NCBI RefSeq assembly: GCF_963576615.1
Contig: NC_088714.1
Location: 32,768,643 to 32,832,642, forward strand
Source of the DNA: Watersipora subatra
Lineage: Eukaryota > Bryozoa > Gymnolaemata > Cheilostomatida > Watersiporidae
DNA: 64,000 nucleotides
Reading direction: 5' to 3'
Positions 11,038 to 60,800 of the stretch are shown here, piece by piece. Below the pieces are notes generated by a model. The model was given only the letters and a program-made list of their open reading frames with translations. It was not told the DNA's origin and ran no database searches. The position numbers and the translations under genes were made by a program. Numbering within the stretch: the first letter of the stretch is position 1; each line of letters starts with the position of its first letter.

Positions 11038-14000
11038 TATAGCCTGGAGTGACAGATTAAGGATATAAGGTAAATAGCAGGGAACTTAATAGAATAAATG
11101 TCTGGCTGTAAGCACTGATAAAATGCGTCTTTTGCATGGTCGTGTTAACAAAGCATTGACAACACTTTGTTAATGCGTTGTTCCGAACTGAACCTGTTAC
11201 TCTGTTAGCAGAGACAAAACTAACACATCTGCAACCGTCTGATATAATTGATTACAACGATCTAGACTCAATTTTATCATTTCCAACGCAAGCTAACTTT
11301 ATTTGAGATTGGCTTTCGAGCAGTAATGACAACAGCTTCACGCAAACAATGATTTATATACGGACAAACATATTTCCTTGTAACAAATACATGAAAGCAA
11401 TTCATACGGATTGTAACTGCTTATGAAATGTTTCAGATAACCCTTTCTATAAATAAATCAGTTAGAACCCTTTTTGATATGTTGATTTGTGTCGTGAACG
11501 TAAGTACTTTTGTATTCAGGTGTTTTCATCATAAATATTGACGATAATTCAATATTGGTACTGGAACATCCAGCAAGAATTTTCCACAAAATGACTTTTT
11601 TCAAATCAAATTTTTTCAATTTATATCATTTTATGATTTGTGCGCTTATTTTGGCTCACGCAAAATGTCAGTGAATTGTATTGCACATCAGAATTCTGAT
11701 GAACCCACTTTTTAGTATTGGTGACTTACATGCTTCAGTTTGATAACTTCTTATAATTCTTGCATTCTACAGCCATATAAAATCATAATTTGCAACCTGC
11801 ATACAAATTAGTAGAGTAGCGTTACAAGTTTCACATAAAATGCCCTATAAGATATTTAAGCAGTCTTCCTTGGTGTGAACGATAGTTGATCATGCAAATT
11901 ATAAATACCAGTGTGCTGGTTTTTTGGTGACTAGCCAGGCTCTTATTTACAAATGTGTGAAAAAAGTTGGAGAATACTATTTAATGCTTGTACTTGAGCT
12001 GATGGCAGTAAAGAGTTTGATATCATAATGTCATTTATTACACAGAATAGTAAGAAAAAACTGTACCAGTTACAGTTGCTACCACATAATTAACACTACT
12101 TGGAAGTTTACACCATAAACTGATAGGTCCCAACTTTAAGTATCCTTTTGTAGCATTGTACTACACATGCAGATAACTATCCCCATCACACTTGCTAATT
12201 TATCCCAGCGGAGTCTTTACAGATTTGTTATATACACATCAAACAAAAACTATCAAAAATACCGATTTTAGCAAAATTATGAAAGAATCATAAAAATCAA
12301 GGTTTTTTTCACAAAAAGATTGGAACTATGATTAAAATTACTGATTTACTTGGTTTTAGGTTTTAAGTGTTACAACATATTTTATTCCAGTTTTTCATCA
12401 ATTATTTCCTTTGTACTATACAGATATATCAGTGATGCAGAGATTTAGTGAAAAAACAAAGTATTAACTAGGTAGTCACACTACTAAACTTCTAGAAGTG
12501 CCTTTAATCATGCTCACAAATAACAACAGCTTAACAAATCAGAGAAATTTCTGTTAGGGAAGGCGACAATGCATCCTACCTTCATTGATATTTAAACAAA
12601 AATTGTATGATTATCTCTTGCTCTTTATCTAGCAAGCGCAACTTTATTTGAAACTAATTGGTTAATAAGGAACGAAATTTAAAGGCTTCAAATCATTGCT
12701 GGTGATAAGAGTTACCGATCATTAGGCTAGATAAAAATGTGGTCATTTTTTCTACTTTGACGTGAATTTTAGAGCAACAGCAACATAAGCTATCACGTTG
12801 AGCTTTTGACAAAAGTATAATAGCTAGTCGTTCTAAGAAAAACAGGTAAACTAATATCACTTGTGTCTTGAAAATCAAGGAGTTGATGATTTATAATTCA
12901 TGAAACCAATCGTATTCAATGAAACAACTCATCTAGGATGTTTACGGTTTCCGGTTAGCAAACATCATCCGGAAAGAAATAAAGTTCTTTTTTCTGACAT
13001 CGCACATACTGTTAAATCTATTTAAAGCCACATGCACTGAAAGTACTCGCGTTCTCTACAAAATAGCCTGCTGCTTTCCAAGACAGAAACAAAAGTGAAC
13101 TTTTTTGATGAGATAGCGAACAGTGAGCACCTCAAGATCTGATCAGAAGAAGCCTTGCAACAGAGATAGCCAAATGTACTCAACAGAGTGTGCAACAGAA
13201 GATAACTGTATAACTGCTAAACATTTATCTTTCTATAAGTCTAAGTTTAAATTCAAATGACATTCTGTGGTACTGCAGATGAGAGAGTTGGTTTGGTTGA
13301 TATATTCATGCAGTATTTGGTTTGAATATGAATACAAGATAGGACAATCTGACAAAGTAGTTTTTTAATTAACAGGTAGTATAACAAGCCAGAGTGCGTG
13401 TACTTCAAGCCAACAGTAATTAGAATATAACAGTTGACGATGATAATAAATAAATTAACTTTTCTATGCTTGTGGCTCTACCAATGCACAATTCTATTTA
13501 TCATTTCGTTACAAAAAGAGCCCACGCGTAATTGCCGGCACATTACTTTGTGATTAGTGAATCTTAAATCGATTACTACAGACTAACCACACACTGAAGG
13601 AATTTTTTCAAGGTTTAGATCGTTTTTGAGTTTTTAAACATTTAGAGCAGGTCCTTCAAATTTCTGGCACCTATTTAAGGTATTAGAATATTGATAATTA
13701 GTTATTATTATATCGCTAACTATTGAATAATGATTACTCCAATCATTAATAATTACTACAAACCCTACAAAAAAACTACATAAGATGGTGTGTGGTATGT
13801 TTGTGAGCAAGAACTGCCCGTTGTAAAACATCCGAATCAACAACTCGCGTAACTCACTTCGTTCGATCCGTCAAAGCAAGACTCTTGAGCCGGCTAGCCT
13901 TGAAGGCATAGAGGACGCTGCCTATAGTATATCTTTTAATAAGAAAATACGAATTAAAGAAAGACAGTCCTGCGAACATATCACCCGAATCCAGTACATT

Positions 14001-14631
14001 CATTTTTAGACTACTTATTTAGGCCGCAATCTTGAAAATATTTCTAACGAGGCTTCTTTGAGTCTACCCGAGAAATAACGAAGAAGTTTCACGCATCCGC
14101 GTGACGTGGCCTACCAACTTGGAAGTTCTGATCTGAACCACTTGGTGTGTTAGAGCGTTTTCCTAGGAAATAACACTTCTAAATCATCAAATACAATTGA
14201 GGCACTTGTTGCGATATAGATTTATTAGTGTTATTTATCAAAGTTAGTGTTACACCTACAATTAGATGAAATGTATTTAACTACGTTATTGTACGTTAAT
14301 GTACGGGCTCATGGGTTTTGGACCTGAAGCCGATAGCTGTATTCAGACACATAACGATCAGCAAAGTTTGTTTTGTTTAACAATTTACGTTGAGTTGTGA
14401 TTCTTTTATCAGATTAAACTATTTGATTTAGTTATTGTTAACGGTTTACTATTAAAGAGGATACAAGAGTTCATCATTTGCTTTCTTTCTGTAATGCGTT
14501 GCACAACATAAAAATAAGTAGGTGGGTGCACATGATTGTAAATGGGAATGGTAAACTGTAAGGGTTTACTTTAAACTAGAGTTTTCCAAAATGCACTGCT
14601 TCTGTATTAAGATTAAATGAAAATCTCACAT
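11038..14631. other. Intergenic, no gene recognised
   Basis: Lies upstream of both the minus-strand 75-aa protein gene and the plus-strand SEC23 gene, so their untranslated first exons and promoters could be here. Two ETS-like motifs (TTTCCGG near 12949 and CCGGAAAG near 12970) and a TGACGTGG motif near 14102 are promoter-like but unproven. No coding exon was supported. Confidence 0.4.
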
Positions 14632-15777
14632 ACTATAGATATATATAGAATTCTCAGTTTGTGTGTTTATGTATGTTTAGCTATAGCTATTAAAATATTG
14701 GATTAACAGCTCGCTGCTTGTTGTATTTGAACTCACGATGGTTAAAACTGCAATCTTCCAGTCCACGCTCTTAACCATTTCTCATGATAGGAAGTTTGAA
14801 AGTTAGACTGGTAACTGCTGTTATATATGTTAAAGGTTGACTTGCAACAAAATTCACATTACAGTTATTTGGCATCAAAAGATTCACCATGTCTTACTCT
14901 GTTGTGTTGTAAGTGCCAAATATGTGGAAATGTGATTACAAGCTCTTAAAAGCTCAAAAACAAAAAGCCGCCGTAGATTAGAATCTCTTTATTTCGATGA
15001 CGTAACCACGAAATTTGGTTATCATCTTGTCACGTATGTTCTCACGTGAATTGAAAGGCCAATACAAAGCTCAATATAAAACTTATCGTAGTACTAGTTT
15101 ATGACAAACACTTCGGGTTTTACTGAGGACCCCGTATCAAATATAGATGCTCGCTACTTTACAGTTTTGTTTCTGCCTGGTCTAATTGGCAAGTCGTAAT
15201 CTGATCATGTGACCCAATACTTCGCAAATAATTTTTGCAGCATTTTTCGATTATCACAGGTGACCAACAGGCTCATCATGATTATCAGACAATTATATGT
15301 ACTCCTTCGAGGTAAGGTTAAAATGTTTAATGAATTTTTATGGTAAGTTATAAGATATCACTGCTAAAAGTGACAGCATTACGATGACGATAAAACAGAC
15401 GTGTAAGAACAGTAGACATAGTTTTATTGAATGCGTGAAGTATATTTGTGAAAATATTTTTGGCGAATAAGGTTGCAAGAAGGTGTAAACAGAAACCATC
15501 TCTCACAACTGCATCACATTTGAGCTGTTTTGGAAAGGGAATCCAAACTACGGCGGTCTCGGATGGCTGCGATTTTCTGTTCGTTTTGAGCTTTTAAGAG
15601 CTTGTAATCACCTTTCCACATATTTTGCACCTACAACACAACAGAGTAAGACATGGTAAATCTTTTCATATCAAATAATGGTAATGTGAATTTTGTTGCA
15701 AGTCAACCTTTAAACAAAAATAAATTTTCTGTGCAAAGACTTTTATTACCCAGACAACACCGGGCATTTAGCTAGTA
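14632..15777 (-). mobile_element. Repeat family I, copy A (tRNA-like head, GC-dyad end)
   Basis: Read on the minus strand it begins with an ACTAGCTAAATGCCCGGTGT-type end (15777 side). It closes at the 14632 side with the family's tRNA-like segment, a TAATAGCTATAGCT block and TATATATA. Six other members in the window share the same two ends (17418, 22469, 25282, 36891, 60597, 60970). This copy carries an extra large inverted repeat internally. Confidence 0.6.
14830..15713. repeat. Long inverted repeat (foldback), arms about 145-160 bp
   Basis: The left arm, about 14830-14973, is nearly the reverse complement of the right arm, about 15551-15713. Shared landmarks are AAAGGTTGACTTGCAACAAA, CATGTCTTACTCTGTTGTGT and GATTACAAGCTCTTAAAAGC, each in opposite orientation. 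The spacer is about 580 bp. A transcript across it would form a long hairpin. Confidence 0.8.
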
Positions 15778-15840
15778 TACGTATATAGGCTAATACATAG
15801 ATATTATATTTATTAATAGAGATGTATATTTATACATATA

Positions 15841-16614
15841 CAGTGCAACCTCGGTTCTCGAACATAATCCGTTCCAGAAGGTTGTTCGACAACCGAGTTG
15901 TTCGAGATCCAAAACAATTATTCCCATCAGAATTAATGTATATAAATTTTAATCTGTTCCAAGCCGAGGTAATAACTTCGGTAAAGCACTTTTTTAACAT
16001 TTTACACCATAAACTGTACTGTATACTACATTCTATAAATAAAAACGGATAGATATAGATTGTGTATATTTTTAACAAAAGATTTTCTATCTATGATGAT
16101 AAAAGCACAAAACAAAAGGTAAACATTCAGTATTTTTTGCTCTTGAAACATCGAAAACATTCTACGTTAAGATACAATACCAAAAATTGCAGAAATCTAT
16201 AACAAAACAGCGAAAAATACAAAAGATCAGTTACATCAAAAATTGCGTGAAAAAAAAGATATAAACAGCAATGGCACGTTTACTTAACATCTTTGAAGGA
16301 GAATCCTCCTCCAAAACAATTTAGGGTAACTCGACTGGAGGAGCTAGCAAATCTCTTCGGTAGAGGGACGTCGTCCTACAGGGTTCTTTCTTTTTTGTGC
16401 AGAATTTATGAAGCGTAACTTACTTCTCCCTTTGTTAATGATTGCTTCTATGCTGTATCCGGAGCTGTCCCGAACGTTTTAATGTTAATGCGCATGCTTC
16501 GGTTGGTCGAAAAACGGATTTATGTCTGAGATACGAGACGAACAAATCTCAATTTTTTTGGTCGAAAACTGAATTGGTCAAAAACCAAAGCGTTCGAGAA
16601 CCGAGGCTCCACTT
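15841..16614. mobile_element. Mariner-type MITE with 23-bp terminal inverted repeats
   Basis: The left end is CAGTGCAACCTCGGTTCTCG and the right end in reverse complement is AAGTGGAGCCTCGGTTCTCG, both continuing AAC. TA dinucleotides flank both ends, as expected for Tc1/mariner insertion. Subterminal GTTCGA motifs repeat near both ends. The 774-bp interior has only short frames, so it is non-autonomous. Confidence 0.72.
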
Positions 16615-53731
<37,117 letters not shown>

Positions 53732-54348
53732 CATCTTTCTAATTCACCCTAGTCTCTCACAAAAGGATAAGCAGCAGAGATCAACTTTATAAAAACAGAT
53801 GTTTTAGCTAATTTATTGTCAATGCAATATTCATTTTGCTAGTTGGATCACAAGCTAAAAGAAACCCTTGTGTTCACCAGCATTACACATGTTGTTTGTT
53901 TATATCTGTTGGACATCTCCTGATCTAGATTCTAAGAACACTCATTTTACATCTATTTTTGGTTTATTTAATGTAATCGTCAATAATATAAAATATACAG
54001 AAATATAAGTGCCTATTACAAAGGACTAGAGGTAGAAAGCGTACATGTTCAACAAGTGTTCCTGGGGCAATTAACTATTAGCCTGTAGGATAGAAAACCA
54101 ATTATCTCTTCCAGCTTTACAAATCCAAAAATTCTTATGCTGAGGTGCTCGTGCATTTAATCTGCCACCTCTTCACTTATGTGAAGGTGAAATAGCATGT
54201 ATTCCAAGTTTGCGGAAGGGAACTATTATTTTTGTGTTAGCAAATATTCATTAAACTAGTCTCAGAACCATAAGAAAATCAGATGCAAGATATTCACCTA
54301 ATTAAAGTTTTCAGACATCAAAGATGTTTTTTCTACAAAATATTACAT
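53732..54348. other. Shared 3' flank of SEC23 and the GPCR gene
   Basis: 617 bp separate the two convergent stop codons, so the 3' untranslated regions must meet or overlap here. I found no canonical AATAAA in good position on either strand; AATATA near 53983 (plus) is only a weak variant. Confidence 0.6.
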
Positions 54349-54810
54349 TTACATGTTTGTAATTTGCCTAGAACCAATGAAGTTGTGCGTTTTTAAGACG
54401 TTTTTGGAGTAAGAATCTCCAGAAGTCCAACTAATACATCTTTTCATGGTATTACTTTTATCGACATCCCACTTTTTTTGAGAGCTGAAAGTTGTCTTCT
54501 CAGCTGAATTATTATCAGTAGGTGGGCAGGCTTCGGAGTTGACACTGAGCATCTGAAATGACTTGGAACCTTTTAATATCCCACGATTGTTTTTAGTTCC
54601 GCAATCGATATTGATAGTTCGTATTGTCGAAGATGAAATGCTACGAATTAGTTCTAATGATGTCATACAGACCTGGCGACGATTGTTTCTTTGTTGGCGT
54701 TTCGTTTTGCATAAACTTGTCATCATTATTGCTCGGAATCGTCTTCCCATTACAGTGAATATTAGAAAGTTTGTACTTGAGTTGATGTATATCAGAAGGC
54801 TGCTGAAGAT
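54349..54810 (-). CDS. GPCR exon 6 (TM7 and cytoplasmic tail)
   Basis: After acceptor ttggttgcag. It encodes IFSSLLIYINSSTNFLIF, then a long basic and Ser/Thr-rich tail to the stop at 54349. Confidence 0.88.
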   Translation of the reverse strand: MFSSLLIYINSSTNFLIFTVMGRRFRAIMMTSLCKTKRQQRNNRRQVCMTSLELIRSISSSTIRTINIDCGTKNNRGILKGSKSFQMLSVNSEACPPTDNNSAEKTTFSSQKKWDVDKSNTMKRCISWTSGDSYSKNVLKTHNFIGSRQITNM

Positions 54811-57800
54811 CTGCAACCAAGTAGAACATTCACAATAATGTGCATCAAATTCGCTGATAAATTACAAATGGTCAACATAATGTAGCTGATGCAGAGTGCA
54901 TATTGGTGGTCTCATTTTATAGAATTCTCTGGCAGGCTGTTGTGCTGCAAGAGATAGTCATGGCATGCAATAAAGAGCAGAGAATTAGTATATGCACAAT
55001 AATTGTAAAATACGGGATGATGAATGATTGGTGCAGGTGCTAGCATGTGCTAGCATGCCGGATGGCAAAGCTGAGTGTCGGAGGCTCATATCCCGAAGAG
55101 TGTAATCTTATTACCCAACATCCAACAGTGGCTACAGAAGGACTGATGGACAGGGCTCTCTTTATTATTATGGTAAAAATTTCAGCCTTTATGCAATGGC
55201 CTGGAGCAAAACATTCGTCAATTTTCTTTTCTAGTGTCGATTATGAAGAAATGTGCACTAACCATTTTGTTAGTTGTTCTTCAATTGGTTAAACATTCAA
55301 ATGAACTTCAGCGATATGATAGGCTGACGCTGATGACCTTTCATAAATGAGATTACCCCATTATTAAGGAGATAATATTTCCTTGCTTGTTGTTTATCAT
55401 AGCGATACATTTCAAGTTCTCTAATGATAATAGAGAATGCGCAACAACCTGTTGAATTGTTTAGAGGCTAATACATTGCATTTCAAACCACCAAGTTTAT
55501 GATTTTAAGTGATCTGTGCCCAACTCATAATGCAATAAGCATAGAATTGTCTACCCCACGATAGCTAAGTAATAACTTAGTAAAGGAAATACTGAAAAGA
55601 GTTATCTACCTCATAAGCGTCATTGGCTGGAGGCTTAAATATGGCCAGAATGTGCAGAATGAGTCCTGGAGTTACGCAGATGATGAATTTGACGATAATG
55701 CATATGACCATCCGTGTAATACTTTCTTCAGTCCCAGAAAGCTTGCAGGAGCTCTTAATCAAAAGGTAAGAGAATGGCGTGAACAGGTTATAATAACCAT
55801 TGTATTTTAGTGAGTGTACTACTAATTGTATGTATGTCAAAAATGCAAAAAATATTAATAAAGATTTTATCAGCCGCCCAAGTGTAAATTATTGGCTTGT
55901 TGAGCTTTACCATAATGCTATAGTTTTCTCTCTACAAGGCTATAACTATGCTTGTACCAAAAGCATTCACACGTGACGTCGCGAGATTTTAATAGATGTG
56001 TTGTTTCCGCTCTAACCGGTGACAGCTGTGTTTTGTTTGCATATTAATTTTTTGTCGAGATCAGCAGAGCTGTTGAATAATACAATACTCAAACTTGGAT
56101 TTGCTTCCGTTTTCACTTCATTCCACCGATTTCTAAATAGAGTCATCAAATTCAACAACATCTTCAGCTGTTCTAATTATTCATTCAGTACTTTTATTTT
56201 AGGAATGCCTGATTTCTTTTTACCACTTAAAACATCTAGATCAAAACCAAAACCTTAAAATGTTAAATCGCATAAACAAAACAAGGGGAGCCAAGAAAAT
56301 AGCTGAAATGATACACTTTCCAAGTTTTAGCGATAAGCAGTTTGCAAAGATGTTCTATTGACCAGCGATTCCATTTGATTCCAGCGAACAGTTTCCACCA
56401 TAGTCAACACCAGATGTCTAGTAATATCCCAAGCTGCTAACATAGCTAGAAATTGAAAAACTAATAAAGAGCTTGAAAAGTTTAGATCGATATGTCTTAA
56501 ACATTCCATAAAAACAACATTTCCAGCATTATGGGATCTCTTTTAAGAAAATGCCTACAAATAAAAAAGAGTTGACCGCCTAAATCAAACAACTCTACCA
56601 AAATTTCTAGCAGTTTTGTCCTGTTGAAATCATGTCACGGCAAGTGATAATACGCATAGCACTTACTGAGTGGCGTCGCAGGTTGGGCTGTTTAGAAGAG
56701 CGCTGAGGAGTTCGAGCGAGAGTTATGTGTCGCATGAGCTGAAGGTTGAGCCTTATCAGCAGTATCAGAGGTGCCATGTAGTAGACAAGAGAGTAGAGAA
56801 TAACACTGTATCCAAGCAGATAAAATTTCGTGTCACCGAAGGTTGTTTTCTCTTCTGTCCATGTTGTTTCATTTGAGCACAACTCCAAAGTCGGTTGAAT
56901 CTCATTCTACATACATGTATCTAATTTGATTGAACTTTATTATTAAATGATGAGTGGAATCTTGCAAGAAAATTACTGTGTTGTTTTTTCATCTTAATAA
57001 TGAAATTTCATATTGCATCACACACCTTGTATTATATTACATTATATTTTACTTTACATAGTATATCACATGACATATTGTATTATTGTTCTAGTCAAAA
57101 GAGCTGAAATATGTAATAAAATACAGCTTTCCATTATGATATCACCTAAGCACCATTACTACTGTTGTTGTTTCTTTTGGAACAGTAAATCTCTCTTTTT
57201 TATAATTTTATAGGTTTATCTCAAAACAATAAAAGAGAAAACATTTTTCCAGCTGTTCAATATATAGCACACTTCAGCAGAAATGCCATTAAAAACGGTA
57301 TGAGATATGTTCAAGGTGACAAAGCTACAATTCATCCCAGATCAAGTAAACCACATGTGATTATCATTTGTTTTTTCTCAAGGTAAATCTTTGTATTATG
57401 TAAGTGTACTCTAAAAATGTGTTTGCTATTATGGTCTGAAAATAATTAATACTTTTTTTCTTGATATGTAGCAACTTAATAATTCCATTGTATGATGAGG
57501 GTTCATTTATACAAAGAGAATTTTCAGTTATTTGCAATGCAACACGAAACGCAAAAGAGTACAAATGCATTTTTTTATAGTTCTAGGAGCCTCATATTTA
57601 GCCAATGTTCACTATAATGACAGCCGTGTGCAGCCATCTGTCTGTCTGTTTGAAGCCGTGATTGAACGATGCAAAAAGATTGCATCATACAGGATTTGAG
57701 CTTGTGACTTACACCTTGGCAGCCCAACACACTACCACATGCAGTAATTGTGTGCATTGCATTATTTTTGAATGGTTATACACATACTTATTATCTATGC

Positions 57801-60800
57801 TGTATCTACACTCTTGACAAACTCTCACAGCACACCGAACCGCCAGGATACAAGTTTGCAAAGTTTCTGCTGCATCATTCTATCATAAATTATAGCAAAA
57901 TTGTTTCAGAAAGTTGTGAGCCAATCGAGAATAATGTATCAGATTATATTAATTGAAGCAAACAATATGCCAATTAAACTAATAATTTATATACACTGAA
58001 TTTTTATGAGCTGGTGTTAATCAGATGAAAAGAATGCTATTCATGCCTGTAGGAGAAGTCGAGGAAACTTCAGATTTTAATTGAATCGACGGCAACTGAG
58101 GATTCAACTCAACTAATAATTATATTTAGTTAAGTTGAATCCTCAGCTCATATGAATATATGATTCATGTTTTATCTAGACAAAACTTATTTGAACAAAT
58201 TTTTATCAGAAGTAGCTAACACAATTGACTATATACTGTGTTAGTAATTTCAGTTTCAGAACAGTTTTATCTGAACATTTTGTCATTTTATTTGGAGTAT
58301 AAACTACCTATACAAACTATTGGTTATGAGAGTGGCCTCGCATAACTCGTACTGTTTTTTTTAATAAAATATAGACATAAATGTGACAAATAGATAATTT
58401 CCATTATACATACAGCCTCCTGAAAATGTCGTGTTTTATCCGGATAAAATTTATTTGAACATCTCTGTAAAGCCAATTCATCTAACCTGAATATTGCGCG
58501 TCACTCTAAGTTTAAAAACATCCAGATAATAAGATTACCATAAATATACCATACAAATATTAAAGATCACGCACTGTGTGGATAGTGATATCAGCATGAC
58601 ACAGAGTTTTAGAAATTGAGAGGTAAAAACTTAAGGTGTCGTCGACATTTTAACTGTATTATATCAAACTGTATTATATCAAACTGTATTATATCAAACA
58701 GTATTTTATCAAACTGTATTATATCAAACAGTATTTTATCAAACTGTATTATATCAAACTGTATTATATCAAACTGTATTATATCAAACTGTATTATATC
58801 AAACTGTATTATATCAAACTGTATTATATCAAACTGTATTATATCAAACCGTATTATATCAAACAGTATTATATCAAACTGTATTATATCAAACTGTATT
58901 ATATCAAACTGTATTATATCAAACTGTATTATATCAAACAGTATTATATCAAACAGTATTATATCAAACTGTATTATATCAAACTGTATTATATCAAACA
59001 GTATTATATCAAACTGTATTATATCAAACTGTATCATATCAAACTGTATTATATCAAACTGTATTATATCAAACTGTATCATATCAAACTGTATTATATC
59101 AAACTGTATTATATCAAACTGTATTATATCAAACTGTATCATATCAAACTGTATTATATCAAACTGTATTATATCAAACCGTATTATATCAAACCGTATT
59201 ATATCAAACCGTATTATATCAAACCGTATTATATCAAACCGTATTATATCAAACCGTATTATATCAAACAGTATTATATCAAACAGTATTATATCAAACT
59301 GTATTATATCAAACTGTATTATATCAAACTGTATTATATCAAACAGTATTATATCAAACAGTATTATATCAAACTGTATTATATCAAACTGTATTATATC
59401 AAACAGTATTATATCAAACTGTATTATATCAAACTGTATCATATCAAACTGTATTATATCAAACTGTATTATATCAAACTGTATTATATCAAACTGTATT
59501 ATATCAAACAGTATTATATCAAACTGTATTATATCAAACTGTATCATATCAAACTGTATTATATCAAACCGTATTATATCAAACCGTATTATATCAAACC
59601 GTATTATATCAAACCGTATTATATCAAACTGTATTATATCAAACCGTATTATATCAAACCGTATTATATCAAACCGTATTATATCAAACCGTATTATATC
59701 AAGCCGTATTATATCAAACTGTATTATATCAAACAGTATTATATGAAACTGTATTATATCAAACTGTATCATATCAAACTGTATTATATCAAACTGTATT
59801 ATATCAAACTGTATCATATCAAACTGTATTATATCAAACAGTATTATATCAAACTGTATTATATCAAACTGTATCATATCAAACTGTATTATATCAAACT
59901 GTATTATATCAAACTGTATTATATCAAACTGTATTATTGAGCATCACACGGTAACGACTTACGTATCCTTTATATACTGTACGGCTCAAAACATTGTCTT
60001 AGCTTTCTGATGATACAAGCAAGAGATAAAAAGAGACGATGTGTAATGTATGAGTAACTATAGACTAGGTCTGTAAAAAGTTGTACTGCTTGCAAGTCTG
60101 ATGCAAGCTTAATCCCTTGACATACCGTGGGATGTATGTCAAAACAGCGTGGCAAGTTGTATAGAATAGAGAGGAGAGATAGCAGAAGTATAGAACATCT
60201 AGATCTCTTGACTGTCGAGGTAGAGTGAACTTGGAGTGGCCGAGCGACAACTATGTATCTGTCTATTGTAACCAGAACTATACACCATGTGCTGTCAATA
60301 TACAAATACTCAAAGTACGATCAAAGGAATTCTCTAAAGCATTATTTAGTGACAGCAAGAGTTCCGAATTGTGATCAGCATATAAGCAAAACTTCCTTCT
60401 TGTCTGTACTGAATGTTTGTTAAATCAGCATTATAGCAAATTCAAATATCAAAAATTAAATAAATTGGCAAAAAATATCATGAATTGTCAATGAAATAAC
60501 AGATTAAGAATTGCTCCCGCTTTTATCTCAGACAAAGAGTTGTCTGCTTTCAGGAACAAAGCAGACAATTCTTTGTCATTGTTCCCTATATACTAATCTA
60601 TATATATAATTCTCAGTGTTGGTTTGCATGTCCCTTCAGCTATAACTATTAAAATCTTGGAATAAAGAATTCGTACCAAAGAAGATTTGCTCTCAGATCC
60701 TCCCGATCACCAGTTTCGACACCATACCAATTGGGCCACAGAGATTGCTTTGTTCGCTAGCCAATATATGTCACTATAGATGAGCAAATACCCAACGGCT

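Noticed and set aside
56327..56509. Minus-strand frame as an additional GPCR exon between TM5 and TM6
   Set aside because: Exons 4 and 5 already join in phase and supply TM5, loop 3 and TM6; this frame has no matching acceptor/donor pair or receptor motif.
58609..59877. Open frames of 422 codons (minus) and 376 codons (plus)
   Set aside because: Both are produced by the 15-bp minisatellite, whose period is a multiple of three; they encode simple pentapeptide repeats and lack any domain or splice context.
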